Positions 42,232 to 50,924 of a stretch of 64,000 bases of DNA are shown here, piece by piece. The DNA is from QUBU01 sp014337915 (GTDB taxonomy: Bacteria; Pseudomonadota; Gammaproteobacteria; Steroidobacterales; GCA-2729495): NCBI GenBank assembly GCA_030263395.1, contig SZOW01000015.1, positions 1 to 64,000 of the forward strand, written 5' to 3'. How positions within the stretch are numbered: the stretch's first letter is position 1; the number at the start of each line of letters is the position of its first letter. The position numbers and the translations under genes were made by a program. The notes below the pieces were generated by a model that was not told where the DNA came from, ran no database searches, and was given only the letters and a program-made list of their open reading frames with translations.

Positions 42232-43125
42232 ATGATGCGAACTTCATCGCGGCCGGCATGCCTGCTGGCATGGCTGGGACTGTTCGCCGCCTCCACGGCG
42301 GGCGCGCATACGGCGCCCGCCTGGTCGCAGCTGGAGTTCGTCGCCTCGAAGTTCTTCATGACCGGCCGGGCCGAGGTCGAGCTGCGCCGGCTGCCGGTCG
42401 CCGAGGTCGCCCCGGCGCTGCTCGCCACGCCCGAGGGCCGGCCGGTGCAGCCCGGCAGCGAGGTGCTGGAGCTGGTCTACCGGGCAAGCGGCTTCGGCCG
42501 CGAATCGCTCACCACGCTATGGGCCGACCCGGTGAGCGGCGCCACCCTGCAGCGGACCGAACTCGACAGCGGCAGCCGCCAGCGCTGGCGCAGCTACCGA
42601 TTCACCGACATCGGCGCCTACCATTACACGCGCTGGCCAGCCACCGACGCCGAGAAGCCGCTGCCCCCGGACCGCTGGACCGAGCGCAGCCAGGGGCTGC
42701 GCGCGTACTCGGCCTCGGCCGTGGGCCAGGCGGTGACCGAACCGACCATGCTGCTGTGGCTGGCCGCGGCCGGCGACTACCAGCACGCCGGCGACCGCGG
42801 CGAAGTGCTGGCCTTCTCGCGCAAGCGCGTGAACCGCGTCACGCTCGAGGTCACGGGCCGGCGCGCGCTGCGCGTGGACTTCGAGGAGCGCTCCCCCAGC
42901 GGCAACCGCCAGCGGAAAGGCAACGTGGACGCCATCGTCATGCGCATCCGCGGCCAGCCCATCGATGCCACCGGCGACGACGACGATGATTTCGAGCTGC
43001 TCGGCCTGCGCGGCGACCTCGAACTGCTGATCGATCCGGCGACCCGGGCACCGCTGCAGCTGAGTGGCAATGTAAAGATCGCCGGGCAGGTTACGGCGCG
43101 TCTGCGCCGCGCCCGGATCCACTGA
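42232..43125 (+). CDS. Exported hypothetical protein (DUF3108-like)
   Basis: 297 residues with a signal peptide (SRPACLLAWLGLFAASTAGA) and an all-beta mature part: LEFVASKFFMTGRAEVELRR, LELVYRASGFGRESLTTLWA, WRSYRFTDIGAYHYTRWP and VDFEERSPSGNRQRKG. A compact acidic run DDDDDFELL comes late. The pattern resembles periplasmic beta-sandwich DUF3108 proteins, but the match is only by feel. Two ATG codons lie in tandem (42232, 42235), with no clear ribosome site. Being divergent from tamA, it may belong to envelope upkeep. The 155 bp after it holds nothing I can identify. Confidence 0.65.
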   Translation: MMRTSSRPACLLAWLGLFAASTAGAHTAPAWSQLEFVASKFFMTGRAEVELRRLPVAEVAPALLATPEGRPVQPGSEVLELVYRASGFGRESLTTLWADPVSGATLQRTELDSGSRQRWRSYRFTDIGAYHYTRWPATDAEKPLPPDRWTERSQGLRAYSASAVGQAVTEPTMLLWLAAAGDYQHAGDRGEVLAFSRKRVNRVTLEVTGRRALRVDFEERSPSGNRQRKGNVDAIVMRIRGQPIDATGDDDDDFELLGLRGDLELLIDPATRAPLQLSGNVKIAGQVTARLRRARIH

Positions 43126-43280
43126 AACCCGCATCGCGCGCCGGCCGCCACGCGTCGTGAACTGGCGCACGGAGCCCCGGCCGCGCTTGCGGCATCCTTG
43201 CGTTCTGTCAAAAGCCGGATGGCGGCGGGCCAGCCCTGGCCAGCCGCGGGCCGGACGGCAGTGGCAGGGAGCAAGGGCGC

Positions 43281-45398
43281 GTGGACTTCTGGCGGTTTGC
43301 GGACCCGGATAGCCTGGGAGGGCTTCTTGCCCTGGTCCCCGGGCAATTCCCGTCGCCTGCCTGGCTGGCCGCCGTTACCGGTTGCCTGCTCCTCGCGTTC
43401 CTTGCCTGGCGCGCCATCGACTCGCGGCTCAGCCGCGCGGGCGGCGCCATCCGCGACAGCGAAGCCCGCAGCCGCGCCGTCGTCGACGCCATGCTCGACG
43501 CCCACCTGATCGTCGACAGCAAGGGTATCGTCAGCAGCTTCAACCCGGCCGCGGAGGAAGTCTTCGGCTGGCCGGCCGCGGAGATCATCGGCCAGCCACT
43601 GAGCCTGCTGGTCAACGACGGCGGCCTGGCGGCCCGCCAGGACTGGAAGAAGCGCAGTGAATGGATGTCGGCCCTGCCACGCACGCGCCGGCGCTGGGTC
43701 CACCCGCGCGCCGGGCGCCGCCGCGACGGCAGCGTGTTCCCGCTGGAGATCGCCATCAGCGATTTCACCGTCGACGGCAGGAAGCTCTTCAGCTGCACGC
43801 TGCGTGACCTGAGCGAGCGCTGGGACCAGGAAGCAAAACTGCGACGCCTCGCAGCGGCGATCGAATGCGCCGGCGACGCCATCGCCATCATGGGTCCTGA
43901 CCAGCGCATCCAGTACGTGAACGCGCAGTACGAACGCCAGACCGGCTACCTGCGTGACGAAGTGCTGGGACAGAAGCCCGGCCACGGCGCCGATGCCGAT
44001 GCGGCCTATGCCGACATCTGGGCGGCCGTCGGCCAGGGCAGTGCCTGGACCGGCCAGGTCCGCAGCCGCCACCGCGATGGTGCCAGCTACGACGAAGAAC
44101 TGACGGTGACGCCGGTGCTCGACGCCGGCGGCAAACCGTCCGGCTACGTCGCCGTGCAGCGCGATGTCACCCGGCGCAAGGAGGCGGATCTGGAGCGCCA
44201 GCGCCTGGCCGAAGCGCTGCAACACTGCACCGACAGCATCGAGATCATCGATCCCCAGGGACGTATCGTCTACCTGAACGCCGCCTGCGAGGCCAGCACC
44301 GGCCAGCGCCTGGCCGAGGTGCGCGGCAGCCGCCCGGAGGCGCTGTGCGACTTTGGCGCCGACGCCGCGAGCTACGAGGACATGATGCACACCGCCTTCC
44401 GTGGTGGCCGCCCCTGGTCGGGTACGCTGAAGCTGATCACCCAGGACGGCGAGCTGCGCGAGGAGGACACCACCGTCTCGCCGATGCGCGACGAACGCGA
44501 CCGCATCACCGGCTACATCGTCGTCAAACGCGACGCCGCCGAGCGGCGCCGCCTGGAGGCCCAGGCGCAGCAGCGCGAGAAGCTGCAGACCATCGGCGAA
44601 ATCGCCGGCGGCATCGCCGCCGGGATCGGCGACCCGCTGCGGGCGACCGGCGACCGGCTGCGGCTGCTCGATCGCGCCTTCGGCAACCTCGACGCCCTGC
44701 TGGCCGACCTCGACGCACTCGCCGCCGGCAGCCGGCCGGTGCCGCCTGCGACACTAGCGTGCTGCCTGCAACGCGCAGATGCCGGCTACCTGCGCCGCGA
44801 GATCCGCAGCACGCTCACGCAGTCCGGCGACAGCCTGGAGCGCGTGACCGGCATCGTCGATGCCATGCGCGAGATCGCCAGCACCAGCGACGCCAGCGAA
44901 AAAGCGGCGACCGACCTCAACCGCGCCATCCGCAGCACCATCACCGTGGCCACTGCCCAATGGGAACCGGTGGCGGAACTGCGCACCGACCTCGACCCGC
45001 GGCTGCCGCCGGTGCGCTGCGTGGTGGGCGACATCAGCCTGGTGCTGCTCGACCTGCTGGTGACCTGCGCCGGGGCCATCGCCGCCGGCAACGGCAGCGG
45101 GCTGCGGGGGAAAGGCATTATCGCTGTGAGCACCCGGCATGCCGGTGACTGGGCGGAGATCCGCATTGGCCATACCGGCCACGGCCTGGCGCCGGAGGCG
45201 CGCCGCGCCCTGTCCGACCGGCGCGTCGGGCCGGCGAACCCGGCCATGGCGATGGCGCAGGATGTCATCGTGAAGAAACATGGCGGCAGCATCGCGCTGG
45301 ACACCGACGGCACCGAGTGCCACGGCCTGGTGGCCGCATTCGTCATCCGCCTGCCGCTCGAAGCGGGCGCCGGAAGCTCGCGCACGGCCGCCGCCTGA
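43281..45398 (+). CDS. Degenerate PAS-domain histidine-kinase homologue without phospho-accepting His
   Basis: 705 residues. One N-terminal membrane helix (about 28-45) and three PAS domains (about 65-185, 190-300, 305-420) precede a kinase-like module. In the dimerisation helix the usual AHEINNPL reads AAGIGDPL: Ala447 stands at the phosphorylated His and Gly448 replaces the Glu. The N-box (VVGDISLVLLDLLVTCAGAI) lacks the ATP-binding Asn, while a G-box remnant (IGHTGHGLAPEA) remains. It is therefore unlikely to autophosphorylate and may work as a sensor that regulates another kinase by dimerising, or through its PAS domains. No response regulator is adjacent. Confidence 0.85.
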   Translation: MDFWRFADPDSLGGLLALVPGQFPSPAWLAAVTGCLLLAFLAWRAIDSRLSRAGGAIRDSEARSRAVVDAMLDAHLIVDSKGIVSSFNPAAEEVFGWPAAEIIGQPLSLLVNDGGLAARQDWKKRSEWMSALPRTRRRWVHPRAGRRRDGSVFPLEIAISDFTVDGRKLFSCTLRDLSERWDQEAKLRRLAAAIECAGDAIAIMGPDQRIQYVNAQYERQTGYLRDEVLGQKPGHGADADAAYADIWAAVGQGSAWTGQVRSRHRDGASYDEELTVTPVLDAGGKPSGYVAVQRDVTRRKEADLERQRLAEALQHCTDSIEIIDPQGRIVYLNAACEASTGQRLAEVRGSRPEALCDFGADAASYEDMMHTAFRGGRPWSGTLKLITQDGELREEDTTVSPMRDERDRITGYIVVKRDAAERRRLEAQAQQREKLQTIGEIAGGIAAGIGDPLRATGDRLRLLDRAFGNLDALLADLDALAAGSRPVPPATLACCLQRADAGYLRREIRSTLTQSGDSLERVTGIVDAMREIASTSDASEKAATDLNRAIRSTITVATAQWEPVAELRTDLDPRLPPVRCVVGDISLVLLDLLVTCAGAIAAGNGSGLRGKGIIAVSTRHAGDWAEIRIGHTGHGLAPEARRALSDRRVGPANPAMAMAQDVIVKKHGGSIALDTDGTECHGLVAAFVIRLPLEAGAGSSRTAAA

Positions 45399-45487
45399 GC
45401 AACGGCTGGTGGCGTCTGTTCAAAGCCGCGGCCGAAGCAGATAATCCCCGCCGTTGTCGTGTGCGCCCCACGGGGGGAGGAAGATCC

Positions 45488-46273
45488 ATGAAGACCTGGC
45501 AGCTGGCCGTTGCGACGGCGGCGATCGCGTTCATTGCGGCCTGCAGCAATCCCGAAGGCGACTGGAAGAAGGCCGAAGCGGAGAATACCGAGGCGGCCTA
45601 CCAGGCCTTCCTCGACCGGCACCCCGAGGGCGAGTGGGCGCAGAAGGCCCAGTCCCAGCTCGACAGCATCAAGGACACGCGCGACTGGGAGAACGCCCAG
45701 AGCGCCGATGCCATCGAGGCCTACAACAATTACCTGCTGGCCCACCCGACCGGCGCCCACATGGGCGAGGCCCGCCAGCGTATCTCGGACCTCGAGACCG
45801 AGGCGGCCTGGCAGACCGCGCAGTCCGCGGGCAGCCGCGAGGCCATCGAGGATTTCCTGATCCGTTATGCCGATGCGCCGCAGGCCGAGCAGGCACGCGC
45901 CCGCCTTGCGGAGCTGAATCCGCCACCTCCCCCGCCGGTGGAAGCCCCGGCGAAAAGCGCCAGCAAGGCAGCGCCGTCCAAGCCAGCGCCGGTCAAGGCT
46001 GCGCCGGCCAAGGCTGGCAGCGCCGCTGCCCTGCCCAAGGGCAATTACCAGGTCCAGCTCGGCGCCTTCAGCTCGCTGGACAAGGCCAAGGCCGAGGAGG
46101 CGCGGATGGAAAAGCGCTACGGGTCGCTGGTCGGGCCGCTCAGCGTACAGAAGCCGGCCGGCGGTGATGCCGTCTACCGGGTGAAATCGGCGGGCATGAC
46201 CGAGTCCGCGGCGCGTTCGGCCTGCCAGTCGCTGAAGCGTTCCGGCCAGGACTGCGTGGTGGTGCAGCGCTAG
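45488..46273 (+). CDS. SPOR-domain lipoprotein with three helical repeats
   Basis: 261 residues. A lipoprotein signal ends in FIAACS. Three repeats of about 38 residues follow (about 24-145): WKKAEAENTEAAYQAFLDRHPEGEW, WENAQSADAIEAYNNYLLAHPTGAH and WQTAQSAGSREAIEDFLIRYADAP, each a helix pair. A Pro/Lys/Ala-rich linker leads to a SPOR domain (about 183-260; NYQVQLGAFSSLDKAKAEEARM, YRVKSAGMTESAARSACQSLKRSGQDCVVV). SPOR binds denuded peptidoglycan strands, usually at the division site. The repeat part may contact another envelope protein. Confidence 0.9.
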   Translation: MKTWQLAVATAAIAFIAACSNPEGDWKKAEAENTEAAYQAFLDRHPEGEWAQKAQSQLDSIKDTRDWENAQSADAIEAYNNYLLAHPTGAHMGEARQRISDLETEAAWQTAQSAGSREAIEDFLIRYADAPQAEQARARLAELNPPPPPPVEAPAKSASKAAPSKPAPVKAAPAKAGSAAALPKGNYQVQLGAFSSLDKAKAEEARMEKRYGSLVGPLSVQKPAGGDAVYRVKSAGMTESAARSACQSLKRSGQDCVVVQR

Positions 46274-46298
46274 CGGCGGGGCGCCGCCGGGCAGGACC

Positions 46299-46949
46299 AT
46301 GGCCGACACCCGCCAGGACCTCGCCGACCTGCGCCGGGAATTCCGCGGCCAGCCCCTGCGTCGCGCCGACCTGGATGCCGATCCCTTCGTCCAGTTCGAC
46401 CGCTGGTTCCAGGAGGCCACCCGCGCCGCAGTGCCGGAGCCCAACGCCATGTGCCTGGCCACGGTGGCTGCCGACGGCCAGCCCTCCTCGCGCACCGTGC
46501 TGCTCAAGTTCTACGACCGCTCGGGCTTCGTCTTCTACACCAACTACGGCAGCCGCAAGGCCCGCGAGCTCGAGGCCAACCCGCGGGTGGCACTGCTGCT
46601 GTTCTGGCCGGAGCTGTTCCGCCAGGTGAAGATCCGCGGCCACGCCAGCCGCTGCGGCAGCGCCGAGAGCCTCGCCTACTTCCTGCGCCGGCCACGCGAC
46701 AGCCAGCTCGGCGCCTGGGTCTCCAGCCAGAGCCAGGTCATTTCCTCGCGCGCCGTGCTGGAACAGAAATTCGCCGAGATGAAGCAGAAATTCGCCGCCG
46801 GCGAAGTCCCGCTGCCCTCCTTCTGGGGCGGCTACCGCGTCGTCCCGCAGGACATCGAGTTCTGGCAGGGCCAGGAAAACCGCCTGCACGACCGCTTCGC
46901 CTACAGCCGCAAGGGCGACGGCTGGCAGATCGAGCGGCTGGCGCCTTAG
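46299..46949 (+). CDS. pdxH: Pyridoxamine 5'-phosphate oxidase
   Basis: 216 residues, the normal size. Landmarks: NAMCLATVAADGQPSSRTVLLK, FVFYTNYGSRKARELEANPRVALLLFW, QVKIRGHA, the SQSQVISSR phosphate/substrate segment, and the C-terminal EFWQGQENRLHDRF. It oxidises pyridoxamine or pyridoxine phosphate to pyridoxal phosphate with FMN. It begins 25 bp after the SPOR gene. The REP doublet starts right after its stop codon. Confidence 0.96.
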   Translation: MADTRQDLADLRREFRGQPLRRADLDADPFVQFDRWFQEATRAAVPEPNAMCLATVAADGQPSSRTVLLKFYDRSGFVFYTNYGSRKARELEANPRVALLLFWPELFRQVKIRGHASRCGSAESLAYFLRRPRDSQLGAWVSSQSQVISSRAVLEQKFAEMKQKFAAGEVPLPSFWGGYRVVPQDIEFWQGQENRLHDRFAYSRKGDGWQIERLAP

Positions 46950-46950
46950 G

Positions 46951-47096
46951 CGAAATTCGGGGGGAATTCGGGGGACAGTTTACTCAATTGATTCGAAAGT
47001 CACTGGACCGCCACCCCCGAGGTCTTCCGTGGCCTTCGAATCAATTGAGTAAACTGTCCCCCGAATTCCCCCCGAATTCCCCCCGAATTTCCCCCC
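46951..47096. repeat. REP doublet (MITE-like) filling the pdxH-copB gap
   Basis: A perfect 39-bp inverted repeat (46959-46997 and 47035-47073) flanks a 37-bp centre. Each arm contains the 15-mer GGGGACAGTTTACTC that also bounds the RAYT gene at 19146 and 19928. Outside the arms are tandem 11-bp GAATTC-plus-C/G-run units: three on the right (47063-47096) and two, one of them degenerate, on the left. It has no coding content and looks like a non-autonomous element mobilised by the RAYT. Confidence 0.85.
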
Positions 47097-47894
47097 TCAG
47101 AACCAGAAGCGCAGGCCGGCGACGAAGCGGCTGTCGTGGGTATCCTCGCCCTCCTGCCGCGCGAGGGCGGCGCTGTCGCCGTGGATGCTGGCCCACTCGA
47201 TGCCGATGTAAGGCGCGAACTCGCGGCGCCATTCGTAGCGCAGCCGCAGCCCGCTGCTGACTTCGCCGATGCCCGAGCCGATGCCGGCGCGCGGGTCGTC
47301 GTCGCTCCAGGCCTCCGCTTCGGCACGCGCGGCGAGGATCAGGCGGTTGGTGAACAGCCACTCGTACTCCGCCTGCAGCCGCAGGCCGAGCTGGCCGCCC
47401 TCGCCGAGGTAGCCGGTGGCCTCGACATGGAACCACTGCGGCGCGAGCCCCTGGAATCCGATGGCCAGGTAGGTCCGCGAGGAATCCGGTCCGGTGTCCA
47501 GGCGCAGGCCGCCGACGAAGTCCCACCAGGCCGCGACCGGCTGCCCGTAGAGCAGCTCGGCGCGGTTCCCGACCTGCGACCCGCTGGCGTGCTCGCCCTC
47601 GTCACGCAGCCAGAGGCGGTGCATGTCGGTGCCGTACCAGCCGATGAGGTCCCATGCCAGCGCGTCGTCGCCATCGCGCGACTGCCACTCGAGTTCCTCG
47701 GCACGGAACGAGCCGTCGAGCTGCGCGCCGTGCATGCTGTCGTGGAAGCCGGGCGGCATGTCCGGGAACGCGGCGGCGCGCTCCTCCGGCGTGACCGTCG
47801 GCGCAGCCTGCGCCCGCGCAACGAGGGGCAGGAGGGCAACGCACAGCGCCGCGGCCACTGACCGGAGCGTCCTGCGGTGGATGGACTCAACCAT
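47097..47894 (-). CDS. copB: Copper resistance outer-membrane protein CopB/PcoB
   Basis: 265 residues. A signal peptide (to ARA) precedes a short His/Met-bearing stretch (FHDSMHG) and a CopB barrel: LEWQSRDGDDALAWDLIGWYGTDMHRLWLRDEGE, YGQPVAAWWDFVGGLR, NRLILAARAEAEAW, GLRLRYEWRREFAPYIGIEW, ending VAGLRFWF. It is smaller than PcoB because the Met/His-rich N-terminal region is short. Its start overlaps the copA stop by 8 nt. Its stop directly touches the REP doublet. Confidence 0.94.
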   Translation of the reverse strand: MVESIHRRTLRSVAAALCVALLPLVARAQAAPTVTPEERAAAFPDMPPGFHDSMHGAQLDGSFRAEELEWQSRDGDDALAWDLIGWYGTDMHRLWLRDEGEHASGSQVGNRAELLYGQPVAAWWDFVGGLRLDTGPDSSRTYLAIGFQGLAPQWFHVEATGYLGEGGQLGLRLQAEYEWLFTNRLILAARAEAEAWSDDDPRAGIGSGIGEVSSGLRLRYEWRREFAPYIGIEWASIHGDSAALARQEGEDTHDSRFVAGLRFWF

Positions 47895-49650
47895 GGCTCG
47901 CCTCCTGGTCGACGATGACTTCGCGGAACATGCCGTTGACCATGTGCAGCATCAGGTGGCAGTGATAGGCCCAGCGCCCCAGCGCATCGGCGCTGATGCG
48001 GTAGCTGAGCGTGTGCCCGGGCTTGATGCTCACCGTGTGCTTGCGCACCTTGAACGCGCCCGACTCGTCCTCGAGGTCGGACCACATGCCGTGCAGGTGC
48101 ATCGGATGCTCCATCATGGTGTCGTTGACCAGCCGGATGCGCAGCCGCTCGCCGTAGCTGAAGCGCAGCGGGCCGGCATCGGCATAGGGCACGCCGTCGA
48201 AGGACCAGATGTAGCGCCCCATGTGGCCGGTGAGGTGCAGCTCCAGCGTGCGGCCCGGCTCGCGGCCATCCGGATCCGGGAAGCGGCTGGCGAGGTCGGC
48301 ATAGGTCAGCACGCGCCGGCCGTTGTCGCGCAGGCCGACGCCAGGATCATCGAGGCGCGGTGACGGCATCTCGGCCCGCATGTCGACCGTCGGCCCGAAC
48401 TCGGTGGGCGCATGCGCCTGCGGGGCGGGTGCCCCGGGCATCATGTGGCCTTCGTGGCCCTCGTGCCCGGCATGGCCGGCATGCGCATCGGCGGCGTCAT
48501 GCCCGCCATGGCCCATGTCCGCCATGGTCAGCAGCGGCCGCGGGTCGGGCGCCGGCACCGCGGCGCTCATCCCCGCGCGCGGCGCGAGCGTGCCGCGCGC
48601 GAAGCCGCTGCGGTCCATGGACTGCGCGAACACCGTGTAGGCCTCGGCATCCGGCGGCACCACCACGACGTCGAGCGTCTCACCCGGGCCGATGCGGAAC
48701 TCTTCCACCGTCACCTGCTCGACGGGCTGCCCATCGGCGGCGATGACCGTCATCGGCAGCCCCGGGATGCGCACGTCGAAGTAGGTCATGGCGCCAGCGT
48801 TGATGAAGCGCAGCCGCAGCCGCTCGCCGGGCCGGAACAGCCCGGTCCAGTTGCCGGCCGGCGTCATGCCGTTCATCAGGTAGGTGTAGGCGCCGCCGCC
48901 GACATCGGCGAGGTCGGTCGGCGTCATGCGCATGCTGCCCCAGTCGAGGCGGTCGGCGATGGTGGCGCCGAGGCCGTTGCGGCCGATGTCGCGGAAGAAG
49001 TCGCCCACGGTGCGCTGGCCATAGTTGTAGTAGTCGCCCTGCACCTTGAGGCGGTGCACGATGCGCTGCGGATCATCGTCGCTCCAGTCGGAGAGCATCA
49101 CCACGTGGTCGCGCTCCACGCCGTCGGGGTCGGCATCGCGCGGCAGGATCACCAGCGGCCCGTAGACACCGGTCTGCTCCTGGTGCCCGGAGTGGCTGTG
49201 GTACCAGTAGGTGCCGGCCTGGCGCACGCGAAAGCGGTACTCGAAGGTCTCGCCGGGCTGGATGCCGGGGAAACTGAACCCCGGCACGCCGTCCATGGCC
49301 GCCGGCACCAGGATGCCGTGCCAGTGGATGGACGTCTCCTCGGCGAGGCGGTTGCTGACGCGGATGCGCACCGTGTCGCCCTCGCGCCAGCGCAACAGCG
49401 GCGCCGGCAGCTGGCCGTTGATGACGGTGGCGATGCGGCGGCGGCCGGTGAAATTCACCGCCGCGGGGCCGATGCCCAGGTCGAACTCCGTGCCCGAAAG
49501 CACGCCCGGCAATGTGGCCATGCTGCTGTCGGCACGGCCGCGGCCGGCGACTCCGACTGCCCCGGCCAGGGCAAGTCCCTGGACGAAGCGGCGGCGGCTC
49601 AGGCCGGCATGGCTGCTGGCTGGGGCGCGCGGGCCCCGCTGGATGATCAT
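47887..49650 (-). CDS. copA: Copper resistance multicopper oxidase CopA/PcoA
   Basis: 587 residues. A Tat signal (GLSRRRFVQGLALAG) is followed by three cupredoxin domains with the four copper-ligand motifs HWHG, HSHSGH, HPMHLHG and HCHLMLHM. A His-rich insert near residues 385-415 (GHGGHDAADAHAGHAGHEG) replaces the Met-rich repeats common in CopA and may bind extra copper. It oxidises Cu(I) in the periplasm. It is cotranscribed with copB; the small exported protein at 49702-50091 precedes it. Confidence 0.95.
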   Translation of the reverse strand: MIIQRGPRAPASSHAGLSRRRFVQGLALAGAVGVAGRGRADSSMATLPGVLSGTEFDLGIGPAAVNFTGRRRIATVINGQLPAPLLRWREGDTVRIRVSNRLAEETSIHWHGILVPAAMDGVPGFSFPGIQPGETFEYRFRVRQAGTYWYHSHSGHQEQTGVYGPLVILPRDADPDGVERDHVVMLSDWSDDDPQRIVHRLKVQGDYYNYGQRTVGDFFRDIGRNGLGATIADRLDWGSMRMTPTDLADVGGGAYTYLMNGMTPAGNWTGLFRPGERLRLRFINAGAMTYFDVRIPGLPMTVIAADGQPVEQVTVEEFRIGPGETLDVVVVPPDAEAYTVFAQSMDRSGFARGTLAPRAGMSAAVPAPDPRPLLTMADMGHGGHDAADAHAGHAGHEGHEGHMMPGAPAPQAHAPTEFGPTVDMRAEMPSPRLDDPGVGLRDNGRRVLTYADLASRFPDPDGREPGRTLELHLTGHMGRYIWSFDGVPYADAGPLRFSYGERLRIRLVNDTMMEHPMHLHGMWSDLEDESGAFKVRKHTVSIKPGHTLSYRISADALGRWAYHCHLMLHMVNGMFREVIVDQEASHG

Positions 49651-49701
49651 GGCAAACCTCCTCGACTGGAAAACGCGGAACGGAAACGCGTCGCGAGGAG
49701 G

Positions 49702-50091
49702 CTAATTACTCAGGCTGCAGAACAGGATGTGGGCCGGTGGACCGGTGCCGCCGCGGGGCGCGACGTCGTCGACGCAGGGCAGCTGCCGCGCCGGACCGGC
49801 TGCGCTGCAACCGGCCGGCAGTGCCGGCGCTGCGCCCTGGGTCGGGCCGTCGCTGGTGGCCGCGGCGTCATGGTCGCAGTCCACCGCGACCATCGTGTGG
49901 CAGGGCATGCCGTCCATGGCCCCGGCCTGCTGCGCCGCGCCCGCATGCTGGCAGTGCGACATCGCACCCGCCGGCTGCGCGGCCATGCAGGGCTGGGCGA
50001 GGATGCCGAGCCAGGCGAGCAGGGCCAGTGCCCAGATCCGGCGTCCGGCGATCCCGCGAAGGCGCAGCGCTGTCAGGGACGGGTTACGCAT
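49702..50091 (-). CDS. Small exported Cys/His-rich protein upstream of copA (CopL-like)
   Basis: 129 residues. A signal peptide (IWALALLAWLGILAQPCMAA) is followed by a short mature chain rich in Cys, His and Met (SHCQHAGAA, DGMPCHTM, DCDHD) and ending FCSLSN. Its size, composition and place directly before copA match the CopL-type leader proteins that control copper induction in xanthomonads, or a periplasmic metal-binding protein. The similarity is of kind, not a confirmed homology. A 51-bp gap separates it from copA, so they likely share a promoter in 50092-50230. Confidence 0.6.
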   Translation of the reverse strand: MRNPSLTALRLRGIAGRRIWALALLAWLGILAQPCMAAQPAGAMSHCQHAGAAQQAGAMDGMPCHTMVAVDCDHDAAATSDGPTQGAAPALPAGCSAAGPARQLPCVDDVAPRGGTGPPAHILFCSLSN

Positions 50092-50230
50092 GTCAGGGTG
50101 GACCTTAATGGCGCCGCACGGAAAAATCCATCGACCCGGGCAAGTCCCGTGGCCGGCTTTCCCTGCTTGACCCGGCCCGGGAACACCCCAGGGCCCGCAT
50201 GGTCACAGCCGCTACCGGAGGTGCGCCACC

Positions 50231-50911
50231 ATGAACATCCGCTTCGTCGCCGCATTGCTTGTCGGCCTCGGCGCCGCCAGCATCGCCCTGGCTGCCGCGC
50301 CGTCCACACCGTCGGAAAAATCGCTGGATGTGCGCAATCCCAGGCTCGAAGTGCAGTGGGCCTCGGATGCGCGCCCGGCGCCCTTCACCCAGGTACTGCT
50401 GGCGCCGGTGGAGCTGCAGTTCCGCGAGGTGCCGTCGCTGGCCGGCCCGCCGGGCATGCCCGGCACGCGCAGCGAGTTCCCGGTCAACGAGCGCGACCGC
50501 GAGGCGCTCGCCAGGGACGCCAACCGCATCCTGCGCGAGGAACTCGCGAAGAGCACGCACTTCACCCTGGTGGACCAGGCCGCTGCCGGCGTGCTGGTGC
50601 TGCAGCCCGCGCTGCGCGACATCGTCTCGAAGGTGCCGCCCGAGGAACCGCCCGGGCGCTCCACGGTGCTCCTCGACAGCGCCGGCGAGGCGACCCTGGT
50701 CGTGACGCTCGTCGATGGCGCCAGCGGCCAGGTGCTCGGCAGCGCCAGCGACCGGCGCGATGCCGAGGGCAGCAGCGGCTATGACGACTTCGGCGCCATC
50801 CGCAGCAATTCCGTCGCTGTCGGCCAGGAAGTGCGGCGTGTGCTGCGCCGCTGGGGCATGAGCCTGGAGCGGCGCGTCGAGCAGCTGTACTTCGCGGCCA
50901 GGCCGCGCTGA
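50231..50911 (+). CDS. Exported protein of DUF3313-like type
   Basis: 226 residues with a signal peptide (AALLVGLGAASIALAA). The mature part starts LEVQWASDARPAPFTQVLLAPVELQFR and includes LREELAKSTHFTLVDQAAAGVLVLQPALRDIV-like segments (split), then a beta-hairpin LVVTLVDGASGQVLGSASDRR. The composition resembles DUF3313 lipoproteins, which are periplasmic and of unknown function, although no lipobox Cys is present here. GGAGG lies 9 nt before the ATG. It converges with the aguB gene, leaving 13 bp. Confidence 0.7.
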   Translation: MNIRFVAALLVGLGAASIALAAAPSTPSEKSLDVRNPRLEVQWASDARPAPFTQVLLAPVELQFREVPSLAGPPGMPGTRSEFPVNERDREALARDANRILREELAKSTHFTLVDQAAAGVLVLQPALRDIVSKVPPEEPPGRSTVLLDSAGEATLVVTLVDGASGQVLGSASDRRDAEGSSGYDDFGAIRSNSVAVGQEVRRVLRRWGMSLERRVEQLYFAARPR

Positions 50912-50924
50912 ACGGCAGCCGCCC

